Shown: in pieces, positions 7,156 to 15,971 of the stretch
Layout of the letters: every line of letters starts with the position of its first letter
Numbering within the stretch: position 1 is the first letter of the stretch
Source of the DNA: PMNU01 sp035479875
GTDB lineage: Bacteria; Patescibacteriota; Saccharimonadia; Saccharimonadales; UBA4665
Reading direction: 5' to 3'
Assembly (NCBI GenBank): GCA_035479875.1
Contig: DATIIH010000010.1
Coordinates: forward strand, 1-64,000
Length of the DNA: 64,000 nt
Notes under the pieces: model-generated
Told to the model about the DNA's origin: nothing
The model's input: the letters and a program-made list of their open reading frames with translations, nothing else
The model's database searches: none
Translations under genes and position numbers: made by a program

Positions 7156-8838
7156 CTACGCGAAGACCATCGAGCTACGTATTGGCTCACGCCGAGAGCC
7201 GTACACGTGCGCTCTATTCTCGCCTTCTTGCGGACCAAATGCTTCAGCGGCAACCTGATCGTCGAAAGCGAATGCGGTTACCCGCATCATGAGATAGCCA
7301 TCGTCCTCCACGGCTAGCAAGGTTCCCGACGGCAACCTCACACCGTTTAGATAGGTTGGCTGCCTTGTCATAGCTACGGGGCGACTATAGGGGGCTGCAA
7401 GGAGCCGCGCGTTGCCAGTAGAGTCGTGAATAGGCTGGCCGTCTGCCAGATAGACCTCTATGTCTTTGCAGGAGCCATCGCGTATCTCGACGCGGTGTGA
7501 CGACAGGGGCAATATCGGTGCGTCTTGGGGTGTTGCTGTGCGGTCGACGACAGCCTTTAGCAAGTCGATAACGGTGCGCGCGGCGGGGTCGCTCGCTTCT
7601 CGTAATGCGCGTATCCTATCGGCAATGGCGCCATCGGCATCGTTAAACATTCGATCCAGCCCGCGTTCGGGGTCATTGACGAGTTTGGCGATCTCGCGTG
7701 TTAGGGCGGCATACGCGTGCCCGTAGCGCTTGTCCATATCAGTCTCGGTTACAATGCCTCGGACTACGCTATTTATTTCTAGGCCCGTAGCCTCGAATGC
7801 GTCCAGTATTTGAGCTGCAGTTTCGGTTTCGACGAAGGGTCGGCTGCCCTCATGGTACTTGCTGTTATAGTCGAGCTCAATGTAGGCCTCGTCGCTATAC
7901 ACTTCCATGCCCAGTTTTAGCGGGATCTCAGTTAGGTCGCCCGTTTGAGTTGGGTCGGCCGACTCCAAGCCGTAATAGACACCGGGGCGCCAAGTGGGTA
8001 TAAGCACTTTTTGCACCCGACCGTTTTCGTCGAAGTAGATGCCTGCTCTTTCCCGCATGGCCCCAGTGGGCGCGGGTTCATTTGCATAGTGGGCTGGCAT
8101 GGCATATAGATCTTCAATAAATCCGGCACGCTGCACCGCAGGGCTACTAAACTCACGCTCTCGTATATTGGCATTCTCCATAAGACTGATGATGCCGTCG
8201 GCTTCGTCGTCCCACCTAAATGTCGCAGAGCTGTACACTGCGGGGCGTTCGGTGCTCAGCCCATCGTGGAGTTCTCGCTGAGTGGCGGTATACTTTTGGG
8301 TTGCGCCTCGGAAGGTACTTCTAAAAGTGTCTAAGGCAGCCTCGCCAGCGGCTGGATCGAGGCCATCCGTGACACCTATCCGCCAGCTGGCTCTGCGGTC
8401 GGCGAAGGCGCGACCGCTCACCACAAAGCCTCTGCCCGAGTCGATACGCACTTCGTCGCCCTCATGCATGGTGCGTGAGCGACGGGCTAGATCGTCCGTG
8501 CCCGCACTTTCGCCAAGCGCTTGCAAGATGACACGCTCAAAGGGGAATCTTGTGCCTAGGTCGGTAGGCGTAGTCCCCACGCGCAAGGCGAATTCTCGTT
8601 GCTGTGAGCCTGGTTCAAGCATAGCGTTAAAGGCCTCTAGGGTTTTTAGGGCGCCGGTGGTGCAGTTTTTGGCGTAGGCTATCGCCTGCTCGTACTTGTC
8701 ACGTGCCCGCTGTTCCCGTAGTTCGCCGTGCAATTGGCCGTGAGGGTTGGCGTGTTCTGGAGCAACTCCTAGTACTGCCGCAGGGAGCAAAGGGGGTTGT
8801 GGGGGGCCAGTGAGCCCTGTTTCTGGAGTTGTACTCAT
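7156..8838 (-). CDS. Orphan 560-residue protein of unknown function
   Basis: I do not recognise this protein. It has no signal peptide or transmembrane helix. After a proline-rich start (1-25) it is a mixed alpha/beta, Arg- and Asp-rich soluble protein. A central segment near 280-335 has alternating beta strands (VLIPTWRPGVYYG, LGMEVYSDEAYIELDY). The C-terminal part (about 430-560) has strand-rich text including LLAVEDDGYLMMRV. It stands alone between a phosphatase gene and tRNAs, with its own promoter region at about 8855-8880. Its codon use is less biased than that of core genes nearby, as in the other large orphans of this window. Confidence 0.6.
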   Translation of the reverse strand: MSTTPETGLTGPPQPPLLPAAVLGVAPEHANPHGQLHGELREQRARDKYEQAIAYAKNCTTGALKTLEAFNAMLEPGSQQREFALRVGTTPTDLGTRFPFERVILQALGESAGTDDLARRSRTMHEGDEVRIDSGRGFVVSGRAFADRRASWRIGVTDGLDPAAGEAALDTFRSTFRGATQKYTATQRELHDGLSTERPAVYSSATFRWDDEADGIISLMENANIREREFSSPAVQRAGFIEDLYAMPAHYANEPAPTGAMRERAGIYFDENGRVQKVLIPTWRPGVYYGLESADPTQTGDLTEIPLKLGMEVYSDEAYIELDYNSKYHEGSRPFVETETAAQILDAFEATGLEINSVVRGIVTETDMDKRYGHAYAALTREIAKLVNDPERGLDRMFNDADGAIADRIRALREASDPAARTVIDLLKAVVDRTATPQDAPILPLSSHRVEIRDGSCKDIEVYLADGQPIHDSTGNARLLAAPYSRPVAMTRQPTYLNGVRLPSGTLLAVEDDGYLMMRVTAFAFDDQVAAEAFGPQEGENRAHVYGSRREPIRSSMVFA

Positions 8839-8894
8839 TGTGTTTTTGTTTTAGAGAGTCTCTATAACATTAGCATATTATTGACATACTCGCA

Positions 8895-8926
8895 ATAAAA
8901 AAGAGACTTCAAACGAAATCTCTTTT
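8895..8926 (-). terminator. Terminator of tRNA-Arg
   Basis: On the minus strand AAAAGAGA pairs with TCTCTTTT, ending in a run of T. It sits 14 bp after the tRNA-Arg 3' end. Confidence 0.8.
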
Positions 8927-8939
8927 AGCGTAAACAATT

Positions 8940-9016
8940 TGGTACACCCGACAGGATTCGAACCTACGACCTTTGGCTCCGCAAGCCAACGCTCTATCCA
9001 GCTGAGCTACGGGTGC
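8940..9016 (-). tRNA. tRNA-Arg(GCG)
   Basis: The minus strand folds as a 77-nt tRNA with acceptor strands GCACCCG and CGGGTGT (G1-U72 wobble), an encoded CCA, and a T-arm containing GGTTCGAATCC. The anticodon stem TTGGC/GCCAA encloses loop TTGCGGA, so the anticodon is GCG and it reads CGC/CGU. Most bacteria use an ACG gene edited to ICG for these codons, so a genomic GCG is uncommon. Confidence 0.88.
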
Positions 9017-9177
9017 ATATTGAGACAAACCTACGGTTTTTCTCAACGCGCTGAGGCGCGAAATGAATTCGCGACTCGGGCTGCTCTTTTCCCTTCCGGG
9101 GTCCAAACAACAGAGTGTATCATAGCACTATAACAGAGTAATTGCCAGAGTCTTATATGGTAAAATGGGTGAGTTAC

Positions 9178-9268
9178 GGAGAGGTCGCATAGTTGGTCTA
9201 GTGCGCTGCACTCGAAATGCAGTATGGGCGCAAGTCCATCGAGGGTTCGAATCCCTCCCTCTCCGCCA
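9178..9268 (+). tRNA. tRNA-Ser(CGA)
   Basis: The plus strand folds into a class II tRNA. The acceptor stem is GGAGAGG/CCTCTCC, the CCA is encoded, the variable arm is long and the anticodon loop CTCGAAA gives CGA for UCG codons. TAAAAT at 9161-9166 is a likely -10 box, placing transcription start a few nt before the tRNA. Confidence 0.95.
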
Positions 9269-9274
9269 GAATGA

Positions 9275-9299
9275 GCACCCGCAAAACGGGTGTTTTTAT
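9275..9299 (+). terminator. Terminator of tRNA-Ser(CGA)
   Basis: GCACCCG pairs with CGGGTGT around a 5-nt loop, followed by a T run. It begins 7 nt after the tRNA and overlaps the stop codon of the convergent gene. Confidence 0.85.
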
Positions 9300-10525
9300 A
9301 TGTCTATCTTTTTTGATTTTGGCTTGGGAGCGTGGGGCTTTTGGGCTGCGTCTGGTTTGGGGATGTCGCTGGGCTCGTCTTCGGGTGCTTCGCTGCCCTC
9401 TTTGTCTTTTTCTGCCTTGGCGGTGGCGAGCTGGTCCTTTTCGCCATTAGGGTGCTTGGGCTTGGCGAGACAAAAGATGGTGTAGCCGGCGGCGCTCAGC
9501 ACGAGCAGTGTTATGCCAAAGCCGAGCCAGTAGGTACGCACGTCGTTTGCCAAGATTTTGGCTACGCTAAAGACGCTTTGTTGTACGGCTTTGTTGTCGC
9601 CTGCGCCTTTGGCTAGGACATCTGAGGCACGCTGCAAGCCAACGCTAATCGCGATAGCAAACACGGTGAGCGTAATGCCTATCGGCAGGAAGATATTGGC
9701 CAGCTTGCGTACGCCGTACCGCCAGGTGGCACTGCACAGAACGACGGCAGCTGACAAAAGTAATAGAAGACCTCCAAGCACGTAGATGCCGAGGCCAATC
9801 TTTTGGTATATGCCAGGCACCTTCTGCAGTTTTTGCTGCAGCGTTTGACCATCACCGACCTTATAGCTGTCGGCAGTAAATACTGGATCTTTTAAGAAAT
9901 CGCCACCCGAGACGTTGTTGCGAATCTTGCTGGCGGCGTTGGCCACGTCGAAGCCCTGAGGTACGCAGGTGGCGCTAAAGGGATCAACGTCACTGTTTGG
10001 TAACTGGTTGGCCGGGCAAACCGGTAGGCTGGCCAATTTTTGCTGCGTGTAGGTTGCTAAGCCGTCGGCTAGTGCCTGCTTGGGGCCGCTGAGGTCAACG
10101 CTAAATGTGAGGTTGGGCTGCTTACCCTGCATCCATGTATAGACGCTATTAAGTACCTGATTTACCTGGGTTTGCAGGTACTGAGGTGGCACTGCTTGCT
10201 CGATGATGGCTTTGATCTGCGGATCGTTAATCGGGATGTTATTGCCGCCTTTGTCGCCACCGTTATTTTGGTCGCTCGGCTGCCCTTGCTGGTTGTTTTG
10301 TGGTTGCCCGGGACCTGGCTGCTGCGGGTTGTCTTGCTTGCTCTGCGCTTGGTCGAGCGCGTTGCCCACGATGGTGTTATATACGCCACTATTGGTGAGC
10401 GCACTCTCGATGTGCCCCGGCCCACCGAACACCTGATGTAAGCTCCACGTAAGACCGAAACTAAGTAGTACTAACGGCAAGAGCGTGGCCGCGAGCACCA
10501 GTGTGATTTTTTTAAGTATATGCAT
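9296..10525 (-). CDS. Membrane protein with large external domain, unknown function
   Basis: The 409-residue protein has an N-terminal membrane anchor (about 8-28) and a large outside domain (about 30-245) containing a Gln/Asn/Gly/Pro-rich linker near 62-98. Three further helices follow (about 250-272, 278-298, 335-355), then a Lys/Pro/Asp-rich cytosolic tail. Two cysteines in the external domain (VCPANQ and ATCVPQ) could form a disulfide. No known family is clear. The layout suggests a surface sensor or cell-envelope protein, but this is inference. It begins with ATG at 10525 and has no obvious Shine-Dalgarno. Confidence 0.58.
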   Translation of the reverse strand: MHILKKITLVLAATLLPLVLLSFGLTWSLHQVFGGPGHIESALTNSGVYNTIVGNALDQAQSKQDNPQQPGPGQPQNNQQGQPSDQNNGGDKGGNNIPINDPQIKAIIEQAVPPQYLQTQVNQVLNSVYTWMQGKQPNLTFSVDLSGPKQALADGLATYTQQKLASLPVCPANQLPNSDVDPFSATCVPQGFDVANAASKIRNNVSGGDFLKDPVFTADSYKVGDGQTLQQKLQKVPGIYQKIGLGIYVLGGLLLLLSAAVVLCSATWRYGVRKLANIFLPIGITLTVFAIAISVGLQRASDVLAKGAGDNKAVQQSVFSVAKILANDVRTYWLGFGITLLVLSAAGYTIFCLAKPKHPNGEKDQLATAKAEKDKEGSEAPEDEPSDIPKPDAAQKPHAPKPKSKKIDI

Positions 10526-10583
10526 AAGCTCAATTGTACGGTAGTTGTTGTCAAAAACAACCTGGCCGTTTGCGGCTAGTTTA

Positions 10584-10612
10584 TTGGTGTTTTAGGTGTA
10601 AACTGGTATCAT
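10584..10612 (+). promoter_or_regulatory. Leaderless promoter of the XRE-HAD gene
   Basis: TTGGTG (10584-10589) and TATCAT (10607-10612) are 17 bp apart. The ATG at 10619 is 6 nt past the -10 box, so transcription should begin at or next to the start codon. Confidence 0.62.
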
Positions 10613-10618
10613 ATGGCT

Positions 10619-11473
10619 ATGAATGAGGAGAAGTTGGGGCGCAAGCTGCAGGCCGCGCGTTTGCAGGCGGGCCTAACACAACAAGCGCTGTGCCAAAAGG
10701 CCAATCTCAGCTATTCCACGCTTACTAAGATTGAGCGCGGCGCCATTAAATCGCCGTCAATTTTTACGATCCAGAACATTGCCGCTGCGCTGGAGCTCGG
10801 CCTTGATGAGCTGATGGGCGTGCCCGCCCCTGGTGGCCGCAACGCAGGGCGCAACCAGCATAGTAAGAGTGGCGTGCGCTTCGTATACTTTGACATTAAT
10901 GGCTGTTTGTTACGCTTTTATCACCACGCCTTTACCCGCCTGGCCGAAGTAACTGGCGCTCCAGCGGATATTATCGAGACTACGTTTTGGCACTACAACG
11001 ACCAAGCCTGCCGCGGCGCCATGACGATGCCGGAGTTTAACCAAGCGCTGAGCGTTGAACTAGGAGTGGCCGAGCCTATAGACTGGCTCGACTACTACAT
11101 AGAAGCCGTGGAGCCTATCCCCGTGATGCAAGAATTGGTGCGCTGGGCCAGCGAGCACTACCGTGTAGGGTTGCTCACTAATATCATGCCTGGTTTTGTA
11201 GATATGTTGATCAAGAAGGGGTTACTGCCTAACATCGAATACGATGCGATTGTTGACTCTTCGGTGGTTAAAACGATTAAGCCGGAGTCTAAGATATACT
11301 CCCTAGCCACCGACAAGGCCCACGTCTCCGGTCACGAGATACTTTTGGTAGATGACTCGCGCGTGAACTTGATGGCCGCCGCTAAGCACAATTGGCACGT
11401 CCTGTGGTTTGACGATTATCGACCCGACGAATCCGTGCAGCGGGTACGTGACGCGCTTCAGATCGCCTCGTAA
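10619..11473 (+). CDS. XRE-type DNA-binding domain fused to HAD-family domain
   Basis: Residues about 1-64 form a helix-turn-helix of the XRE/Cro-CI class (LGRKLQAARLQAGLTQQAL ... SYSTLTKIERG). After a short linker comes a HAD-like domain (about 86-284) with motif I VYFDINGCLL, motif II LLTNIM, motif III lysine in TIKPESKIY, and motif IV LLVDDSRVN. Motif I normally reads D-x-D; here the second Asp, the general acid/base, is Asn. The phosphatase may therefore be slow or altered. The fusion suggests a repressor that senses a phosphorylated metabolite. The ATG at 10619 is chosen over 10613 because of its 6-nt distance from the -10 box. It converges on the fur-type gene with a 4-bp gap. Confidence 0.85.
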   Translation: MNEEKLGRKLQAARLQAGLTQQALCQKANLSYSTLTKIERGAIKSPSIFTIQNIAAALELGLDELMGVPAPGGRNAGRNQHSKSGVRFVYFDINGCLLRFYHHAFTRLAEVTGAPADIIETTFWHYNDQACRGAMTMPEFNQALSVELGVAEPIDWLDYYIEAVEPIPVMQELVRWASEHYRVGLLTNIMPGFVDMLIKKGLLPNIEYDAIVDSSVVKTIKPESKIYSLATDKAHVSGHEILLVDDSRVNLMAAAKHNWHVLWFDDYRPDESVQRVRDALQIAS

Positions 11474-11477
11474 GAGC

Positions 11478-11903
11478 TTAGGCGGCCAGTTTTGTTTGGC
11501 ACTGGGCGCAGAGGCCCTGGATTTCGATTTGGTGCGCACTGGGCGCAAAGTGGTGCGCCGCTGCCAGGCGGTCGATGACTGCTTCTAGCTCGTGCTCATT
11601 CATAGCAGTGGTGCGGCCGCAATTGGTGCAGGTTAAGTGGTGGTGGTGCTCGGCAAACTTGTCGCTTAACTCTAATTTGTATTTCCAGCCGGTGTTCAAA
11701 CGCTGGACGATGCCCAACTTTTCGAACAAGTCCACCGCCCGGTAGACGCTGGCGCGGTCCACGCCGGGCACTCGTCCTACGAGGTCGCGCATGCTCAGCG
11801 GCTCTTCCCCGAGCAGCGCGCTAAAGACGGCCAGGCGGGCCTTGGTAATGCTCTGGTGCTGGCTTTTGAGGAGTTGTTTGAAGTTGGCGCGTGGCGAGCT
11901 CAT
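11478..11903 (-). CDS. Fur-family transcriptional regulator
   Basis: Fur-family proteins are dimeric metal-dependent repressors of iron, zinc or peroxide genes. The 141-residue product has a winged helix (about 15-85; RASVYRAVDLFEKLGIV is the recognition region). The dimerisation domain contains EHHHHLTCTNCG and CAQCQ, the two C-x-x-C pairs that hold structural zinc. The histidine cluster just before the first pair is typical. The exact metal cannot be told from sequence. The start ATG at 11903 has only about 40 bp to valS, which lies downstream in the divergent direction of the gap. Confidence 0.9.
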   Translation of the reverse strand: MSSPRANFKQLLKSQHQSITKARLAVFSALLGEEPLSMRDLVGRVPGVDRASVYRAVDLFEKLGIVQRLNTGWKYKLELSDKFAEHHHHLTCTNCGRTTAMNEHELEAVIDRLAAAHHFAPSAHQIEIQGLCAQCQTKLAA

Positions 11904-11942
11904 ACTCGCAGTAGTTTAGCATAAATTGCGACGGAGTCTCGA

Positions 11943-14492
11943 TTAGCCGCCGAATGTCTTCATCTGCGCCTGGATAGATTCGAGTCGGGCCTTTGCCTCT
12001 TCAAGCTGCGCGCGCGTTTCGGCAACCACCTTTTCTGGAGCGTGGGCAACATAGCTCTTGTTGGTTAGTCGTTCCTCGAGGCGTTTGACGTCCAGCGCGG
12101 CCTCTGCCCGCTTGGCGAGCAGCTCTCCGATGTATCTTTTAGCCACTTCGGGGTCGACGCTCAGATATATCTGGTGTTGGGTATCGGTTAGCTTCACACC
12201 ACCACGATCTTCGCCATAAGCAACAGTGTGTAAGCGGGCCAGCCGGGCGATGAGTGCAGCATTAGTCTCGATGAGCGGAGCATCGTGATAGGTTAACGTG
12301 CTGCCCGTAACACCGATGGCCTTTTGGATGGCACGGGCTTCGGCCACTACGGATTTGACTTCTTCAAAGGCTTTGGCGCGCTTGGCGTCGGATACTGCTA
12401 CCTCCGGCCATGAGGCGGTGGCTACCAAGCTGTTGGGTGCCCAGGCTAGTGTTTGCCAAATGGTTTCGGTGACGAACGGTGCAAACGGATGGGCCATGAT
12501 CAGCACAGCTTCGAGGATGTAGGCGAGTAGCGACAAGTTCTCTTCGGTCTTGCTGGCTTCGATGTACCAGTCGGCGAGGTCGTCCCACACAAAGTGGTAG
12601 AGTTCGTCGTAGGCCTCGGCAAAGCGGTAGGCGTCGAGGTGTTTGGCGATTGCATCAGCGGTTTGCTTGAGACGGTGTAAGATCCAGTGGTCGGCGTCGG
12701 TGGCTGGCAGCGGGGTGCCGCTCTTGGCGCGGTCCCCTACTTTGTCTTCGATGTAACGTGCCACATTCCAGAGTTTGTTGCAGAAGTTGCGTGCGTCCTC
12801 CACTTTACGGTGGTCGTAGCCGCGGTTTACCGCTGGCACACGCCCGGCGATAATGCCCATGCGCAATGCGTCGGCGCCGTATTTTTCGATGACCTCCGGT
12901 GTGTTAATCACGTTGCCGATGGATTTGCTCATCTTGCTGCCATCTTCGGCCATCACGTAGCCATGGATGTACACCGCCTTAAACGGGATTTCTCCGGTTA
13001 CATACTGTCCGAGCATGATCATGCGTGATACCCATGGGTATAAGATTTCGCCGCCGGTTTCCATTAGGCTTAAGGGGTAGAAGTCTTTAGAGTCGTCGCT
13101 GGCCGGGTCGCCGTAGTTGAGCGTGGCGTACGGCCAGGAGCTACTACTAAACCAGGTGTCGAAGACGTCGGGGTCGCGGCGGTAGGTCTTGCTGTCTACG
13201 GTGATGATTTCTTCGGTGACGCGCTCGTCGTAAATCCAATCATCGGTGTCGTCGACATTTTGGAAGGCGGGGATCGGAATGCCCCAGGCAATTTGGCGGC
13301 TGATGTTCCAGTCACGCAAGTTCTCCAGATAGCCGACCAGTTGAGTGCGCTTGGCATCGGGGTAAAACGCGATCTTTTTTTGCTTGAGGACTTCGATTGC
13401 CGGCTTGGCCAGCGGCTGCATGTCTACAAACCACTGCTCCATGAGCATCGGCTCGATAATCGTGCCACATTTGTAACAAACACCCATGCGGTTTTGGTAG
13501 TTCTCGTCTACCTTAACCAGCAGACCCTTCTCTTTTAAGGCCTCAACAACGGCTTTGCGAGCCTCCATAACGGTCATGCCCTCAAAGCGGCCGGTCAGGT
13601 GGTTGAGCGTGCCGTCGTGGTTGATGACGCGTTTGGCCGGCAAGTTGTGGCGCTGAGCCACTTCCCAGTCGTCAAACGAGTGAGCTGGTGTAATCTTTAC
13701 TACGCCTGTACCGAAGTTAGGGTCAACCATTTCGTCGGCAACAACTTGCACGGTGAACGGTCCATTGACGCCTTCAACTTCGATCACCTGCCCTACGTAT
13801 TTGACGTAGCGCTTGTCGTCTGGGTGTACGGCTACGGCTGTGTCGCCAAACTTTGTCTCTGGCCGGGTAGTCGCCAGCGTGAAAGGTCCGTACTTCATGT
13901 AATACAGTGGCGTTTTAGCCTCTTTGTATTCTACCTCGATGTCGGCAAACCCGGTGCGATGAAAGGTGCAATAATTTACCAGCCGTTCACCCCTGTAGAT
14001 CAGTCCTTCGTCCCACATTTTTTTGAAAGTGGCGTAGGCGCGCTTAACGACTTTTTCGTCCAAGGTGAAGGTAAAGTGGCTCCAATCAACGCTGCCGCCT
14101 AACTGGCGGAATTGTTGTTCGAATCCCTGGCGATTCTTGGCCACAAAATCCCAGATCTGTTTGTACAATTCTTCGCGGCTAAAGTCGAAACGGCTCTTCC
14201 CTTCTTTAGCCAGGTGTTTTTCGAACACTGCCTGAGTTTCGAAGCCGGCATGGTCGGCGCCGGGCACGAACAGCGTGCGGTCGCCCTTTAGTCGGTGGTA
14301 ACGGATAGCGATGTCTTGCAATGTCATGGTCAACGCAAAGCCGATATGCAGACTCGCGTTGGCGTTAGGGGGCGGGACGACGACCGAGAAGCTCTTCCCT
14401 GTCTTACGTGGCAGAAAAGCCTGGGATTTCTCCCAGAGGGCGTAGATGTCGGACTCGTATTTGGCCGGCTCGTACACTTTGGGTAGCTTCAT
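11943..14492 (-). CDS. valS: Valyl-tRNA synthetase
   Basis: The enzyme charges tRNA-Val and edits mis-charged threonine. The start MKLPKVYEP at 14492 is preferred because AGAGGA lies 8 nt upstream; the reading frame extends to 14540 without a clear site. Visible are the class I signature (PPPNANASLHIG), the editing domain in the middle, DGSKMSKSIGNV as the KMSKS loop, the anticodon-binding helices, and a C-terminal coiled-coil arm (about 770-849) rich in Ala, Glu and Arg. Length (849 residues) is normal. Upstream on this strand is the 346-bp gene-free stretch after tsaD. Confidence 0.97.
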   Translation of the reverse strand: MKLPKVYEPAKYESDIYALWEKSQAFLPRKTGKSFSVVVPPPNANASLHIGFALTMTLQDIAIRYHRLKGDRTLFVPGADHAGFETQAVFEKHLAKEGKSRFDFSREELYKQIWDFVAKNRQGFEQQFRQLGGSVDWSHFTFTLDEKVVKRAYATFKKMWDEGLIYRGERLVNYCTFHRTGFADIEVEYKEAKTPLYYMKYGPFTLATTRPETKFGDTAVAVHPDDKRYVKYVGQVIEVEGVNGPFTVQVVADEMVDPNFGTGVVKITPAHSFDDWEVAQRHNLPAKRVINHDGTLNHLTGRFEGMTVMEARKAVVEALKEKGLLVKVDENYQNRMGVCYKCGTIIEPMLMEQWFVDMQPLAKPAIEVLKQKKIAFYPDAKRTQLVGYLENLRDWNISRQIAWGIPIPAFQNVDDTDDWIYDERVTEEIITVDSKTYRRDPDVFDTWFSSSSWPYATLNYGDPASDDSKDFYPLSLMETGGEILYPWVSRMIMLGQYVTGEIPFKAVYIHGYVMAEDGSKMSKSIGNVINTPEVIEKYGADALRMGIIAGRVPAVNRGYDHRKVEDARNFCNKLWNVARYIEDKVGDRAKSGTPLPATDADHWILHRLKQTADAIAKHLDAYRFAEAYDELYHFVWDDLADWYIEASKTEENLSLLAYILEAVLIMAHPFAPFVTETIWQTLAWAPNSLVATASWPEVAVSDAKRAKAFEEVKSVVAEARAIQKAIGVTGSTLTYHDAPLIETNAALIARLARLHTVAYGEDRGGVKLTDTQHQIYLSVDPEVAKRYIGELLAKRAEAALDVKRLEERLTNKSYVAHAPEKVVAETRAQLEEAKARLESIQAQMKTFGG

Positions 14493-14540
14493 AGTCGTAT
14501 CCTCTAGATTTTTAGTAATTAACAGATATAAGCATAGCAC

Positions 14541-14886
14541 TTCCCTCTGTATTTCGCCAGCATAAGCGGTGCATATGTTGAGTTTATTGCAACAGTTGTT
14601 TGTAACTATTAACTACTGACGTTCGATGAATAGGCTTCACGTGAACTTACGCCAATGCAAACAAGGCTTTTCCTATGAAAGCCCACCTTAATACGGAACC
14701 TAGAAATTTAGGATATAAAGCGACGCTGTGTGACAATGATGCGATTGGCCAAAGGTGCGACCCGTCCGCTGCGGTGCAGCGTGGATAGTGTGTTTGTTTT
14801 TTGTCGTTTTTGTTTTTGCCCGCATACAGTAGCGCGAGTTGCCTCGGGTTGCAAGCACTTTTCTAGAGATTTTTTACAGAGGTAGA
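14541..14886 (+). other. Gene-free stretch with hairpins, possible noncoding RNA
   Basis: No convincing reading frame is present on either strand. Visible structure includes the perfect palindrome TTCACGTGAA (14637-14646), a hairpin GGCTTT/AAAGCC (about 14667-14685), a short CCTA/TAGG hairpin near 14700, and CGCTGC/GCAGCG (14767-14781) followed after about 13 nt by a long T-rich run (14792-14817). TTGAGT and TGTAAC, 17 bp apart near 14578, could be a plus-strand promoter. Part of the left edge must hold the valS promoter. I looked for the conserved cores of tmRNA, RNase P RNA, SRP RNA and T-boxes and did not find them. Strand is given as plus only because of the T-rich end. Confidence 0.3.
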
Positions 14887-15948
14887 TTACATTGAAAGAT
14901 TAGGGGCGGTTTCGAGTGTGTAGGGATCGGCTGGAGCGGTGCCGAGCATGGCTTTGTAGCAGCCGAGGGTGGCAATCATAGCGCCATTGTCGCCGCATAA
15001 TTTGAGGTCAGGGCAGGCGACAGGTATTGGAAGAGCATCGCCCAGTTGGCGCCGCAACTCGCTATTGGCTGCCACGCCGCCACCGATGATCACGCTAGTA
15101 GGGTGGAATTCTTTAAAGGCTTGGACTACCTTGTCTACAATGGTTTCGCACGCCACACGCTGAAAGCTGGCGGCGAGATTGCGCTTCTGCTCATCATTTA
15201 ACAGATGGGGAAGTTCTATAGAGGGCAGGGAATAGTCTTTGCCGACGACTTCTTGTGCTTGGCGGAGCACAGCAGTTTTAACGCCGGAAAAACTGAAATC
15301 ATAGGGGTTTTGCATGTGTGCCTTGGGGAACTGGAAGGCACGGTCGTCGCCTGTCTCGGCCAGGCGCGAAACGTTAATACCACCAGGGTAGGGCAGCCCT
15401 AGTATTTTTGCGACTTTGTCGAATGCTTCCCCGATAGCGTCGTCCTGGGTTTGGCCGAGCAGGGTGTAGTCGAAATGCCCGCGGAATACCACCAATTGAC
15501 TGTGATTACCGCTCACAATTACACCAAGCATCGGGAATACTGGTTGGGCGTCCGGAAGCTGATAGCCGGGCAGGGAAGTGCTGGTTATAAAGTTGGCGTA
15601 TAAGTGCCCCTCGACGTGATTAATGGCGTAGAGTGGCTTCTTTTTGGTTATCGCCAGTGTGCGTGCGGCCATGACGCCAATTAACAGGCTACCGTTAAGG
15701 CCGGCGCCCTGTGTGACGGCGATGGCGTCGATGTTATCCCAGTCGAGCTTGGCTTGGTCGAGTGCGCTTTCGATAACGGGGACGATGGCCTCAATGTGGC
15801 TGCGCGCCGCAATTTCTGGCACAACGCCACCGTACGGGGTGTGCAGATCAGCGCTGCTGGTTACCATATTGGCCAGCATCTCTTGTCCATCGCGGACTAT
15901 GCCGACGGCGGTCTCATCGCAACTGCTCTCAATGCCTAAAACGATCAT
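14887..15948 (-). CDS. tsaD: tRNA N6-adenosine threonylcarbamoyltransferase
   Basis: TsaD transfers the threonylcarbamoyl group to A37 of tRNAs that read ANN codons. The 353-residue protein starts MIVLGIESSCDETAVGIV, which is canonical, and has the metal-binding H-x-E-G-H motif in NHVEGHLYA, the nucleotide-binding GVIVSGNHSQL segment, PGGINVSRLA, and IGGGVAANSELR near the C-terminus. It shares a bidirectional promoter with murE; its start lies 8 nt after a TATACT box, so little or no leader is expected. Confidence 0.97.
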   Translation of the reverse strand: MIVLGIESSCDETAVGIVRDGQEMLANMVTSSADLHTPYGGVVPEIAARSHIEAIVPVIESALDQAKLDWDNIDAIAVTQGAGLNGSLLIGVMAARTLAITKKKPLYAINHVEGHLYANFITSTSLPGYQLPDAQPVFPMLGVIVSGNHSQLVVFRGHFDYTLLGQTQDDAIGEAFDKVAKILGLPYPGGINVSRLAETGDDRAFQFPKAHMQNPYDFSFSGVKTAVLRQAQEVVGKDYSLPSIELPHLLNDEQKRNLAASFQRVACETIVDKVVQAFKEFHPTSVIIGGGVAANSELRRQLGDALPIPVACPDLKLCGDNGAMIATLGCYKAMLGTAPADPYTLETAPNLSM

Positions 15949-15956
15949 CGAAGTAC

Positions 15957-15964
15957 AGTATAAT
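15957..15964. promoter_or_regulatory. Bidirectional promoter, overlapping -10 boxes of tsaD and murE
   Basis: On the plus strand TATAAT (15959-15964) lies 7 nt before the murE ATG at 15972. On the minus strand TATACT (15962-15957) lies 8 nt before the tsaD ATG. The two boxes overlap by 4 bp in a near-symmetric sequence. No good -35 box is seen on either side. Confidence 0.7.
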
Positions 15965-15971
15965 GCAAAGC

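Noticed and set aside
13260..14102. Long plus-strand reading frames opposite valS
   Set aside because: They are antisense shadows of a strongly conserved gene, with no start signals.
14541..14886. tmRNA, RNase P RNA, SRP RNA or T-box leader
   Set aside because: None of the conserved core sequences (tRNA-like T arm and tag frame, P4 core, SRP tetraloop stem, T-box sequence) could be found on either strand.
15963..15971. ATG 15963 as the murE start
   Set aside because: It overlaps the TATAAT box itself; ATG 15972 sits at the expected transcription start.
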